From Collinsella sp. (GTDB taxonomy: Bacteria > Actinomycetota > Coriobacteriia > Coriobacteriales > Coriobacteriaceae), in NCBI GenBank assembly GCA_019414025.1, contig DXMU01000015.1:50157-114156 (forward strand): a DNA stretch of 64,000 bases. The letters are read 5' to 3'. Shown in pieces: positions 34,665-42,679 of this stretch. The notes under the pieces are model-generated. The model was given only the letters and a program-made list of their open reading frames with translations, searched no databases and was not told the DNA's origin. A program made the translations under genes and the position numbers. Within the stretch, counting starts at the first letter, position 1; each line of letters starts with the position of its first letter.

Positions 34665-35177
34665 TTCGTGCTGGCTGGTGCGGTGCTCGTACTCCTCGGG
34701 GGTGATGACATCCTCGATGCGCAGGTTGACGCCTGCCACCTCAAGGCCGGTCATCGCGGCAAGACGCTCGGTGACGCGCGCCTTAACGTCGTCAAAGATC
34801 GCAGGCGCATAGGCGCCGTACTCGATGATGACCGAGATGTTGACGACCACGCGGTTGTCGTCGGTGACCTCGACCGTCACGCCCTTGGTCAGGTTCTCGG
34901 CACCAAACTGCTCCTGCACAAAGTGCATGAGGTTACCCTTCATGCCCAGAACGTGCGGCACCTCGCGGGTGGCCATGGCGACGATTTTCTCGATCACGCC
35001 GTTGGAATAGGTGAGCGAGTCCTCGGACTCGTCCGCTTCCTCGTCATCCTCATCCGTATCGGACTCGGCCTCGACGAGAGCCTCGTCCTCGAGCGTCACA
35101 TCCTCAGCTTCGGCGACGACCGCCTCGTTCTCCTCGAGCTCGGTATCGGCTACATCGACCTTCGTATTAAAAGCCAT
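34662..35177 (-). CDS. Asp23/Gls24 family envelope stress protein
   Basis: 171 residues. An acidic, low-complexity N-terminal 60 residues (long runs of E and D) precedes the Asp23 domain: YSNGVIEKIVAMATREVPHV, then TVEVTDDNRVVVNISVIIEYGAY, and a C-terminal amphipathic helix. In Staphylococcus Asp23 coats the membrane through AmaP and responds to alkaline or cell-wall stress. Start at 35177 with AAGGAGG 4-5 nt upstream. Third gene of the amaP-DUF2273-asp23 set. Confidence 0.9.
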   Translation of the reverse strand: MAFNTKVDVADTELEENEAVVAEAEDVTLEDEALVEAESDTDEDDEEADESEDSLTYSNGVIEKIVAMATREVPHVLGMKGNLMHFVQEQFGAENLTKGVTVEVTDDNRVVVNISVIIEYGAYAPAIFDDVKARVTERLAAMTGLEVAGVNLRIEDVITPEEYEHRTSQHE

Positions 35178-35221
35178 GGTTCCTCCTTATGCCTGCCGCG
35201 GATGCGACAGTCGAATACATA

Positions 35222-35599
35222 TTAGCGGCCGCTAAACAGACGGCCGAAGAAGTTGACGATCCCGTTCTCGCCGTCGCGAATTTGGCCGATCACAGCGCCG
35301 ATCAGCACGAAGAATGCAATGACGAGCGTATCCCACAGGCCGAGCGTGAGCACCAAAACGGCGAGGATAAAGCCAGCGACGGCACCGAGCGTGGTGTTGG
35401 GATGACGCACAGCATAGCTCCAGATGGCAGCGCCCGTACCCTTGATGAGACCCATAGCCTCGTCAAAATCCGCGGCTGCCGCGTCTTGTAACTCGGTTGC
35501 CTCTACTTTGGAATCAACAGGTTCGCTCGCCGACGTGGCGCTCTGGTCAAGCGTCAGGCGCGGCGTACGAGCGGTCTTATCTTGATTGGTATCACTCAC
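35222..35599 (-). CDS. DUF2273 family small membrane protein
   Basis: 125 residues: about 65 polar, disordered residues, then GTGAAIWSYAVRHPNTTLGA leading into two membrane helices and GQIRDGENGIVNFFGRLFSG at the C-terminus, the DUF2273 pattern. The GTG start at 35599 with GGAGG 6 nt upstream overlaps the end of amaP by 8 bp, so the two are translationally coupled. Its role is in the Asp23 membrane complex by association. Confidence 0.85.
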   Translation of the reverse strand: MSDTNQDKTARTPRLTLDQSATSASEPVDSKVEATELQDAAAADFDEAMGLIKGTGAAIWSYAVRHPNTTLGAVAGFILAVLVLTLGLWDTLVIAFFVLIGAVIGQIRDGENGIVNFFGRLFSGR

Positions 35600-36137
35600 C
35601 GGAAACCTCCACGGTCTGGACGGTAGTCTTGGACGGCAAAAAACGGACGCGCGCGGTCGTACCCGGCGCGCCGAGCATGGTATCGCAGGCTTCTTCGATG
35701 CGCTGCTGCATCGCGGTAGCCAGAGATGCCACGTCCTTATCGTCAAGCGCGATAGCCTCGACCTTAAAACGGACGTGCGAATCGTCGGGGCCTTGGACGC
35801 GAGCCTCGACATGCTCGACCATCACGCGGTCGTCGCGCTCGGCAGCAACCCTGGCGCACGAAGAAAGCGCCGCAAGGGTAACCTCGATATTGCGCTCCCC
35901 CGCCGGATGCACGCAGGACGGTTCGCGACGGGCGAACATCAGGCGGAAAAAGCTCAGCAGTACGCCGATCGCCACGACGCCGGCGCACGCCGTCACGACG
36001 ATGCGCGGCATGGGGTCGCGCATCAGCAGCATAAAGCGATACGTATACGGCCCCCAAAACTGGCAGACAAGCGTACCCAGTGCCACGATGGTGGCGGCAA
36101 GATACACGATCGCTAGGGCTCGTTTGAGTACGCGCAC
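35592..36137 (-). CDS. amaP: Alkaline shock response membrane anchor protein AmaP
   Basis: 181 residues: two N-terminal membrane helices (about 8-32 and 45-68), then an alpha/beta domain with MVEHVEARVQGPDDSHVRFKV and a C-terminal RVRFLPSKTTVQTVEVSGE strand. This is the architecture of AmaP, which anchors Asp23. GTG start at 36137 with AAGGGAG 6 nt upstream. First gene of the operon. Confidence 0.83.
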   Translation of the reverse strand: MRVLKRALAIVYLAATIVALGTLVCQFWGPYTYRFMLLMRDPMPRIVVTACAGVVAIGVLLSFFRLMFARREPSCVHPAGERNIEVTLAALSSCARVAAERDDRVMVEHVEARVQGPDDSHVRFKVEAIALDDKDVASLATAMQQRIEEACDTMLGAPGTTARVRFLPSKTTVQTVEVSGE

Positions 36138-36187
36138 GCGGCGCTCCCTTCAAATCTCGGCTCTCGAAATGCAGAACGGTTCGCATC

Positions 36188-36234
36188 ATTATAAAAGAGC
36201 CGGGTCCGGTGCTCTACGCACGCGGATCCGGCTC
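36188..36234 (-). terminator. yebC terminator overlapping a possible amaP -10
   Basis: The minus strand carries GAGCCGGATCCG...CGGACCCGGCTC then TTTTATAATG. The stem (36197-36234) ends yebC, while TATAAT (36188-36193) is an ideal -10 box 50 nt before amaP, so the terminator tail doubles as promoter core. The -35 would fall within the stem. Confidence 0.6.
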
Positions 36235-36303
36235 ATCTATTCCACGAGGCTTGCATGCTCGCTTCATTATGCCCAGATATGCACGGCTCAATCCGTGCTG
36301 GCG

Positions 36304-37110
36304 CTACTCCTCCTCGAGGGCAGCGATGACCTCGTCGGTCATGTCAATGGTGCTGTAGACGTCCTGGACGTCGTCCAGCTCCTCAAGACGGTCGATGAGG
36401 CGCTGGACCTTCTTGGCGTCGGTACCAGAGACCTCGGTCGGGGTGGTCGGGACCATGGTGGTCTCGGAACCCTTGACCTGGACGCCCTGCTCCTCGAGCG
36501 CCTTGGAGACAGCCATGACCTCGTTGGCAGCAGTCCAGACAATCCACTCCTCGCCGGCATCCTCGTAGTCCTCGCCACCGGCCTCGGCGATGGCCATCAT
36601 GAACTCATCCTCGTCACCGGCAGCACCGTTGGCGATCATGGTCTCCTTCTTGGCGTTCTCGTCCAGGATCTCCTTGGCGACGACGATCTGGCCCTTACGC
36701 TCAAACTGGAAGGCGACGGAGCCGGAGGTGCCCAGGTTGCCGCCAGCGTGGGAGAAGGCGGAACGGACATCAGCGGCGGTACGGTTGCGGTTGTCGGTCA
36801 GGCAGTCGACGTAGACGGCGACACCGGCGGGACCGTAGCCCTCGTACACGATGTTCTCGTAGACGGCGGCATCGGCACCCGAACCAAAGGCCTTATCGAT
36901 AGCGGACTTGATCTTGTCCTTAGGCATGGACTGAGCCTTGGCCTTAGCGACGGCAGCGGCAAGGCTGGCGTTGTTCTCGGGCAGCGGGTCGCCGCCGAGA
37001 CGGGCAGCAACGGTGATGTTGCGGCTGAGCTTGGAGAAGAGGGCGGAACGCTTGGCGTCCTGCGCGCCCTTACGATGCTTGGTTGTGGCCCACTTAGAGT
37101 GTCCGGACAT
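36304..37110 (-). CDS. YebC/PmpR family DNA-binding protein
   Basis: 268 residues with the invariant N-terminus MSGHSKWATTKHRKGAQDAK, AKAQSMPKDKIKSAIDKA, YEGYGPAGVAVYVDCLTDN and FSHAGGNLGTSGSVAF. Family members act as transcription regulators or, in some bacteria, as ribosome-associated factors that relieve proline stalling. Length is about 20 residues above average owing to C-terminal acidic insertions. ATG at 37110 with TAGGAG 6 nt upstream. The usual ruvC partner is not beside it. Confidence 0.95.
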   Translation of the reverse strand: MSGHSKWATTKHRKGAQDAKRSALFSKLSRNITVAARLGGDPLPENNASLAAAVAKAKAQSMPKDKIKSAIDKAFGSGADAAVYENIVYEGYGPAGVAVYVDCLTDNRNRTAADVRSAFSHAGGNLGTSGSVAFQFERKGQIVVAKEILDENAKKETMIANGAAGDEDEFMMAIAEAGGEDYEDAGEEWIVWTAANEVMAVSKALEEQGVQVKGSETTMVPTTPTEVSGTDAKKVQRLIDRLEELDDVQDVYSTIDMTDEVIAALEEE

Positions 37111-37282
37111 ACGTGTCTCCTATCGGTTTCGACCTAAAGCCCAGCGTGGATGCTCGGGCAATATAAACAAACGCTATAAATGATATACCTACTGGCCTGT
37201 GAGATAAACAAAAAAATGAAGCCACCATGATGATACAGCCCCTTAGCGCAAAGCAACCTGCCCCCAGCGCGCCAATCTTGGG

Positions 37283-39466
37283 CTAGGTCCAGAGGAGGTC
37301 GCTGCGGGTGATCGTGGCACCGACGGCAAAAGGCATGCAGGCGATGACCGGATACAGGTAGCGCATGTAGGTCGAGCCGTTGCAGGGACCGATCAGGCAC
37401 ACGGCGAGCACGCCCAGCAGCGGCACCCAGATCGCCAGCGCACGCCATGAATAACGACGCAGCAAGTAGACCACCACGGCGATCATGATCCACACATAGG
37501 TGGCCGAGCTCATGGTGAGCGAAATAAACGGGATGCGCTGCACCGCCACGCGATACAGGTTGATCAGGTGGTCGCACCAGCGCACAACCTTGCTATCAAC
37601 CGGATGGAAGTCGAAGTACTTGAGGTTGTCGGGCTTCGCCATGATCTCGGCACTGCGTGCCGTGCTGTAGACCCATGCATCGCGAGCACTCGGATAAAAA
37701 TAACCATAGTAGTTATTGATAAGCGCCGAAATATAGCACTCGGGATCCTTCTTAAACATCTGGGCCCATACCTCAAAATAGGCCTTGATGTCCTCCTGCG
37801 AGGCGTATTCGTTAAAGCAATTTTTGACGGCATCCGACTTATCCGGGTTGTAGCGGCGACCCAGATTCTCGTACTTGAGCACCCGGTCAATCACGGCACG
37901 CTCTTCGTCGGTCACCAAGCCGTCGCAAGGAGCCTCCACGATGGTGCCGTCCTCCTTAACCGTGGGGTTGACGCCCGAGTTAAGACCGTCGTGCTTTTGG
38001 ACAAAGCGTGCGGTCTGCTGGAACGGAATCGAGAGAATTTCGCGCTTGGAGCCGGGCGTAATGTCGTGCGTCGGCATAAACACCTTGGTGAAGTACATAT
38101 TAGAGACAAGGCAGAGCGCGAGCACCGCAAGAACTCCCACCCAGCGGAAACGCGGGGTGGTGCCCGAAGGCGCAGCACCAGCCTGCTTGGCTGCACGACG
38201 AGCCACGTGCGCGTCCCATGCGCAAAACGCCGCCGCGATTACGCATGCCGCCAGGGGAAACACCAGGCCGCCGTTGCGCAGAAACGTGGAACCCATGGCG
38301 CCCAGAGCGAGCAGCAGCCAGTCATGGCGCGCAAAGAGCGCGGGCCTCTGTTCGCCCGCACGCTCGGCATTGGCATCGCGACGGGGCAGGCCGCATGCCA
38401 CAAGCTTCACGGTCTGCACCAACAGCACCAAAAACGCGTCGGCAAACAGCACATCTTTGGTAAGCAGGGCCGCGTAGTTGGAGAATATGGGCATAAACAC
38501 AAAGAACAGCAAGATCACGCCGCGGACCGGCAGGCTCACGCCTAGCTTGCGCAGCGACGAGATGGAATAGGCCATACAGGCGGCCGTAATGACGAACTGA
38601 GCGCAGGTGTAGATGGCAAGACCTGCGTTGGCGCTGTTGAACAGTGAAAGCCCCAGCTGCACGCACGAACCGATGATAGCCGTGTGCACCACGGGGTGAT
38701 GTCCGTTGAGCAACACATTGGGATTGAGCAGACGCAGGTAGTCACTCGTGCCGTTGGGGTAGTTGAACCACTGGCGAATCTGCGCACCCGTATCTCCCAT
38801 AAAAAGGCCGGGCAGCGAGGCGATAAGCGTGGGCGCCCAGACAATCATGAGCACAAGAAACGGCCCGACAAAGGGATGGACCGAGAGCACGGCGTGGGCA
38901 ACACGCCACACGCGACCAAAGTGGGTCTCCGAAAACGGAATGCGGCGGGAGCTCAACCAATCCAAAAACTCAAAAGCCAGATAGAAGGCCACAATCGCCA
39001 GAAGCATCCAGCCCGCGCCGCCAATCCAGGCGCAGATAACGCGTGCCTTGTCGCCCAGCACAATCTCTGCCGAATCGGTAAGGTCGTAGCTACGGCCGAA
39101 CACCATGCAAACGGCAAAGAACAGCGATGGCAGCACGACCGACGGGCGCCAAGCGTCACCGCGGCCAAAGAACACATAGCGAAACGGCAGCGTGAGCAAG
39201 CAGGCAAGCGCGAGCAGCATCACTGCGTCGGTATGGCCGGCAAACGAGAGAAGTACCTCGTAGCACACGTAGAGCGTGCCCGTCGCCTTGGGGTCGATCG
39301 CCAGGACCGCATTGCTCGACACCGGGGCGGGATCGATGGAAAACGCCGTAGTCGCCAGCAGGGCGAGCAAAAATGCGATGAGCGTCTGCTTGGCGGGATA
39401 GCGCTTAAACCAAACGATGCGGGCGGCGTCGCGCGCAGCCGTTGCGGAGAGGTCGGAATCCTTCAC
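37283..39466 (-). CDS. Large polytopic membrane protein (DUF6020-like, possible glycosyltransferase fold)
   Basis: 727 residues with about a dozen hydrophobic helices. A short charged N-terminus is followed by helices, a loop FMGDTGAQIRQWFNYPNG and, after helix 4, NPNVLLNGHHPVVHTAIIG. The soluble domain of about 200 residues (450-650, PTHDITPGSKREILSIPFQQ) is followed by helices again. The GT-C-like arrangement of an early acidic-aromatic loop and a late soluble domain suggests lipid-linked sugar transfer, but this is inference. GTG start at 39466. Confidence 0.7.
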   Translation of the reverse strand: MKDSDLSATAARDAARIVWFKRYPAKQTLIAFLLALLATTAFSIDPAPVSSNAVLAIDPKATGTLYVCYEVLLSFAGHTDAVMLLALACLLTLPFRYVFFGRGDAWRPSVVLPSLFFAVCMVFGRSYDLTDSAEIVLGDKARVICAWIGGAGWMLLAIVAFYLAFEFLDWLSSRRIPFSETHFGRVWRVAHAVLSVHPFVGPFLVLMIVWAPTLIASLPGLFMGDTGAQIRQWFNYPNGTSDYLRLLNPNVLLNGHHPVVHTAIIGSCVQLGLSLFNSANAGLAIYTCAQFVITAACMAYSISSLRKLGVSLPVRGVILLFFVFMPIFSNYAALLTKDVLFADAFLVLLVQTVKLVACGLPRRDANAERAGEQRPALFARHDWLLLALGAMGSTFLRNGGLVFPLAACVIAAAFCAWDAHVARRAAKQAGAAPSGTTPRFRWVGVLAVLALCLVSNMYFTKVFMPTHDITPGSKREILSIPFQQTARFVQKHDGLNSGVNPTVKEDGTIVEAPCDGLVTDEERAVIDRVLKYENLGRRYNPDKSDAVKNCFNEYASQEDIKAYFEVWAQMFKKDPECYISALINNYYGYFYPSARDAWVYSTARSAEIMAKPDNLKYFDFHPVDSKVVRWCDHLINLYRVAVQRIPFISLTMSSATYVWIMIAVVVYLLRRYSWRALAIWVPLLGVLAVCLIGPCNGSTYMRYLYPVIACMPFAVGATITRSDLLWT

Positions 39467-39486
39467 AGTCCGAATAGCCTTTCTAG

Positions 39487-39540
39487 AAACCTGCCAAAAA
39501 GGGACAGGTTTATTTTGGCAGGTTTTATCTGGGGAAACGT
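39487..39540. repeat. Dispersed palindromic repeat, family B copy 3 (reverse orientation)
   Basis: AAACCTGCCAAAAAGGGACA then TTTTGGCAGGTTTTATCTGG: the reverse complement of the 8691 and 34612 copies, nearly identical to copy 1. It lies between lgt and the 37283 gene rather than at a stop codon. Confidence 0.9.
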
Positions 39541-39569
39541 TACGGTTCTGTCATCGTTGCCCGGCAAAA

Positions 39570-39602
39570 CCGCCACAAAGGTGCCTGTCCCCCTTGTGGT
39601 GG
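39570..39602. repeat. Short palindromic repeat, family C copy 1
   Basis: CCGCCACAA arm, GGTGCCTGTCCC core and TTGTGGTGG arm. A relative is at 56926-56959. It shares CCTGTCCC with family B. Confidence 0.75.
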
Positions 39603-39612
39603 TATGTGGCGG

Positions 39613-40434
39613 CTAGGCGTCGAGGTAGACGCGCTGGGGACGGTTGCGGCGGAGGGCAAAGATGACGAGCGCCAGGCCCGCAATCACGAGTGGCAGACTC
39701 AACAGCTGACCCATGGTGATGACGCCGCCCAGCAGATAGCCCAGCTGGGCATCGGGCACGCGCACAAACTCAATGAGGAAGCGGACGATGCCGTAACCCA
39801 TCACAAACACGCCCATAAACGTGCCCTGGGGCAGCAGCGGTTTTTTGCGGCTGAGCACCTGCAGAATGCAGAAGAGCACGATGCCCTCTAGAAATGCCTC
39901 GTAGAGCTGGGAGGGATGGCGCGGCATATCGCCCGCAGTCCCGCCAAAGACCACACCCCAGGGCAGATCGGTCGGCTTGCCCCACAGCTCACCGTTGACA
40001 AAGTTGGCACAACGGCCCAGGCACAAGGCCAGCGGCGCGCCGATGACGGCAAGGTCTGCCAAAGTCCATGCGTCGAGCTTATACATGCGGCACACGATGA
40101 TGCCGCCGATAATACCGCCCACCAAACCGCCATGGAAGCTCATGCCGCCCTCGTTGGTGGCAAAGATCTCGAGCGGGTGCGCCCAGTAGTAGCCATCACC
40201 GTAAAAGACGACGTAGAACAGGCGAGCGCCAATGATAAGGCCAAAGACCACGCCGACCACGACGCTCGTCAGGTCGTCGACCGTAATGTCAAAACCCCAA
40301 CGGCGCTGCGTACGATACATGACGACCGCCGTGAGCAGGGCGCCGACCACATAGGCCAGACCATACCAGTAAATCGTGATGGGCCCCGCCGAAATCGCGA
40401 CGGGATCAAGCATATGGTAGAAGTCGTTGAGCAT
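39613..40434 (-). CDS. lgt: Prolipoprotein diacylglyceryl transferase
   Basis: Transfers diacylglycerol to the lipobox cysteine of prolipoproteins in the membrane. The 273 residues have seven predicted helices, SFHGGLVGGIIGGIIV with the essential histidine, and the Lgt signature GRCANFVNGELWGKPTDLPW (about 140-160). A clear client is the lipoprotein at 57076. ATG at 40434 with GGAGG 6 nt upstream. It converges on no partner and stands alone. Confidence 0.96.
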   Translation of the reverse strand: MLNDFYHMLDPVAISAGPITIYWYGLAYVVGALLTAVVMYRTQRRWGFDITVDDLTSVVVGVVFGLIIGARLFYVVFYGDGYYWAHPLEIFATNEGGMSFHGGLVGGIIGGIIVCRMYKLDAWTLADLAVIGAPLALCLGRCANFVNGELWGKPTDLPWGVVFGGTAGDMPRHPSQLYEAFLEGIVLFCILQVLSRKKPLLPQGTFMGVFVMGYGIVRFLIEFVRVPDAQLGYLLGGVITMGQLLSLPLVIAGLALVIFALRRNRPQRVYLDA

Positions 40435-40459
40435 GTCGACCCTCCTACTCCCTACATAC

Positions 40460-40500
40460 CAAATGCGGCCGCGGGCCTTGCGCTCGCAGCCGCATATTTG
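40460..40500 (-). terminator. Hairpin after the NifU-like gene
   Basis: CAAATGCGGC and GCCGCATATTTG pair with a 2-nt bulge around a GC-rich centre, in the gap between nifU and lgt. Confidence 0.5.
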
Positions 40501-40544
40501 GGCGTAACGTCTATGCGGAGTATGCCGTCCGCAGCTTTCGCAGC

Positions 40545-40823
40545 TTAGAACGGCGCGTACTCGTCGTACAGGTCCTCGGCCTCGCCGGAGGCATTGACCT
40601 GCTCAACTCGTGTAACGCCGGGCACATGCTCCTTGAGGATACGCTCGATACCCATGGACAGGGTCAGCGCGCTCATAGGGCAGCCGGCGCAGGCACCCTG
40701 CAGCTCCAGTTTGACGACGCCCTCGTCGTCAACGCCCACATACTCCATATCGCCGCCGTCAGCCTGCAGGTTGGGGCGGATCTCCTCAAGAACCTTCTTA
40801 AGCAGCTCTTCGTTAACAGCCAC
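40545..40823 (-). CDS. NifU-like iron-sulfur scaffold protein (C-terminal Nfu domain)
   Basis: 92 residues: a stand-alone Nfu domain, LEEIRPNLQADGGDMEYVGV then the cluster-binding CAGCPMSALTLSMGIERILK (C-x-x-C). It holds or delivers [4Fe-4S] clusters, for example to dehydratase activases such as the 46307 gene (inference). GTG start at 40823 with AAAGGAG upstream. SufU/IscS are not in the window. Confidence 0.92.
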   Translation of the reverse strand: MAVNEELLKKVLEEIRPNLQADGGDMEYVGVDDEGVVKLELQGACAGCPMSALTLSMGIERILKEHVPGVTRVEQVNASGEAEDLYDEYAPF

Positions 40824-41000
40824 AGGGGCTCCTTTCTCACAATAACGCGGGCACGCCCGCGGACAGGGGCTATGTTACTACAGCCATGTACCCGCTCACG
40901 AGCCATCCATGCGCGCGGACACGACTTTCACGAGTAGTCAATTTGGGACGGGGCTCTTTTAGCTGCTTTTGCCGGCGCCCGACGCTAACACAGGCTGCTG

Positions 41001-41525
41001 CTACTGCTGAGCCTGTTCCCCAGTGCCAATGTGTACATCGACGATAACTTGGCGGTAGCTGATGCCACAGGAGTCGAGGATGCGGCGGCTGATGCGTCCA
41101 TCATCGGTGTCGGCGTACTTGTTGTCCAGGTAGACAACCTCGCCCACGCCCACCTGCGCCAGGATTTTGGCGCAGTCGTGGCACGGGAACAGCGTGACGT
41201 AGACCGTGGAACCCTCGAGGTCCTTGAGCGAGCCACGGTAGTTGAGCACGGCGTTGGCCTCGGCATGCACCACGTAATTGTGCTTGTCCTGTAGCGGGTC
41301 GTCGCTCGTACCCCACGGGAAAAAGTCGTCGTTGAGCGCCGAGGGCGTACCGTTGTAGCCCACCGAAAGGATGCGGTGGTTGGTGCTGGCGATGCACGCA
41401 CCCACCTGCGTGTTGGGGTCCTTGCTGCGGCGCTGCGCGGCGATGGCTACGCTCATAAAGAACTCGTCCCAGCTAATGACGTCCAGGCGCTTGCCTGACG
41501 AAGTTTGATGAAGATCGTCCGACAT
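41001..41525 (-). CDS. Deoxycytidylate (dCMP) deaminase family protein
   Basis: 174 residues. Zinc site in VVHAEANAVLNY and FPCHDCAKILAQVG, preceded by WDEFFMSVAIAAQRRSKDPN. Converts dCMP to dUMP for thymidylate synthesis; ComEB is the same family. The start at 41525 (MSDDLHQ) is selected because GGAGG lies 8 nt upstream. It is a single gene with a short gap to coaX. Confidence 0.92.
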   Translation of the reverse strand: MSDDLHQTSSGKRLDVISWDEFFMSVAIAAQRRSKDPNTQVGACIASTNHRILSVGYNGTPSALNDDFFPWGTSDDPLQDKHNYVVHAEANAVLNYRGSLKDLEGSTVYVTLFPCHDCAKILAQVGVGEVVYLDNKYADTDDGRISRRILDSCGISYRQVIVDVHIGTGEQAQQ

Positions 41526-41609
41526 GGCAGACACCTCCGTAATCGCAATAGTTTGACCCATTGTAGCAGGTGAAAGGTGGAGGCGTTTGTCCCCCCGGCG
41601 CCCCCACTT

Positions 41610-42461
41610 TTACACGCGGCGGGGCTTTTGGTTGATGCGGTAGAGCTCGGCGAGACCCCGCAGCGTCAGCGCGTCGTCGACCGTCAGGCTGTGGCCGACC
41701 AACGCCGCGAGTGCCTCGGCGTCGTCGCCGGTAATGACGATGGGCACGTCGCCCTCCCCCGCGGCCTTGGTCGCGCGCATCTCGGCGAGCACCATGTCGA
41801 GCATGCCGTCGATGCGGGCTACCTCGCCCAGAACCACGCCCGAACGCATGGCCTCGCGCGTGTTGCGACCGATCACATGCGTGGGTGCCGAGGGCTCGAC
41901 CTGCGGCAGACGCGCCGCAGCAGCCGAAAGCGAGCGGGCGCCAAGCGCCAGACCCGGCGCGATGACGCCGCCGACAAAGGTTCCGCGCGCGTCGATGACC
42001 TCGATATTGGTCGTAGTACCCAAGTCGATCACGATGCAGGGAGAGCCGTAGACGGCGCGTGCCGCCACGGCGTCGGCGATGCGGTCGGGACCGATCTCTG
42101 CTGGATCGTCGTAGTGCACGGGCATACCGGTCTTAAGTCCCGGTCCCACGGTGAGCACGCGCCCCGTGCAGGTGCGAGAAAGCGCCGTCTTCCACGGGCG
42201 CTCGAGCGCCGGCACCACGCAGCTCAGCACGGCAGCCGTGGGCACAAGCGCGCCCGGCATGCCCGCATCGGCTGCCAGTGCACCCATGACCTGCGCGAGC
42301 CTCATGCGCGCCTCGTCGGATGTGATGCTCGACGGCGTGGTGATCTCGCACGTCGCGAGCGGGCATTCCCGTGCCGCGGCTGAATCCTCGGCAAACAGGC
42401 CAAAGCGAATGAACGTATTGCCCACGTCGACCGTCAATATATATGCACACCCATTAAGCAT
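41610..42461 (-). CDS. coaX: Type III pantothenate kinase
   Basis: First step of CoA synthesis from pantothenate; the ASKHA-fold form that is not inhibited by CoA. The 283 residues carry LTVDVGNTFIRFGLF (phosphate 1), GPDRIADAVAARAVYG, and VIDLGTTTNIEVIDARG. A cysteine-rich N-terminus is short. The start at 42461 has AAAGGAG 9 nt upstream. A biotin repressor is not beside it, unlike in some genomes. Confidence 0.95.
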   Translation of the reverse strand: MLNGCAYILTVDVGNTFIRFGLFAEDSAAARECPLATCEITTPSSITSDEARMRLAQVMGALAADAGMPGALVPTAAVLSCVVPALERPWKTALSRTCTGRVLTVGPGLKTGMPVHYDDPAEIGPDRIADAVAARAVYGSPCIVIDLGTTTNIEVIDARGTFVGGVIAPGLALGARSLSAAAARLPQVEPSAPTHVIGRNTREAMRSGVVLGEVARIDGMLDMVLAEMRATKAAGEGDVPIVITGDDAEALAALVGHSLTVDDALTLRGLAELYRINQKPRRV

Positions 42462-42679
42462 CGTCGGCGCTCCTTTCGTCTGCCCAGCAGTATATCCCCG
42501 CAGTTCCATCCGGCAAGCAGGGGCAGTTAAAAGACGCCCCTCCCAAACGCGCTGCCTTGCCGTTATACTGATGCGCGGTCGTGCGCGAGCTCACGCGGCG
42601 GCCCTCGGTAACCCGACTTCCCGCGCCGTATCCGTAGCGGCGCTCCCGGGGGAAGCGGATATACGCAAAGGAGTTCTAT

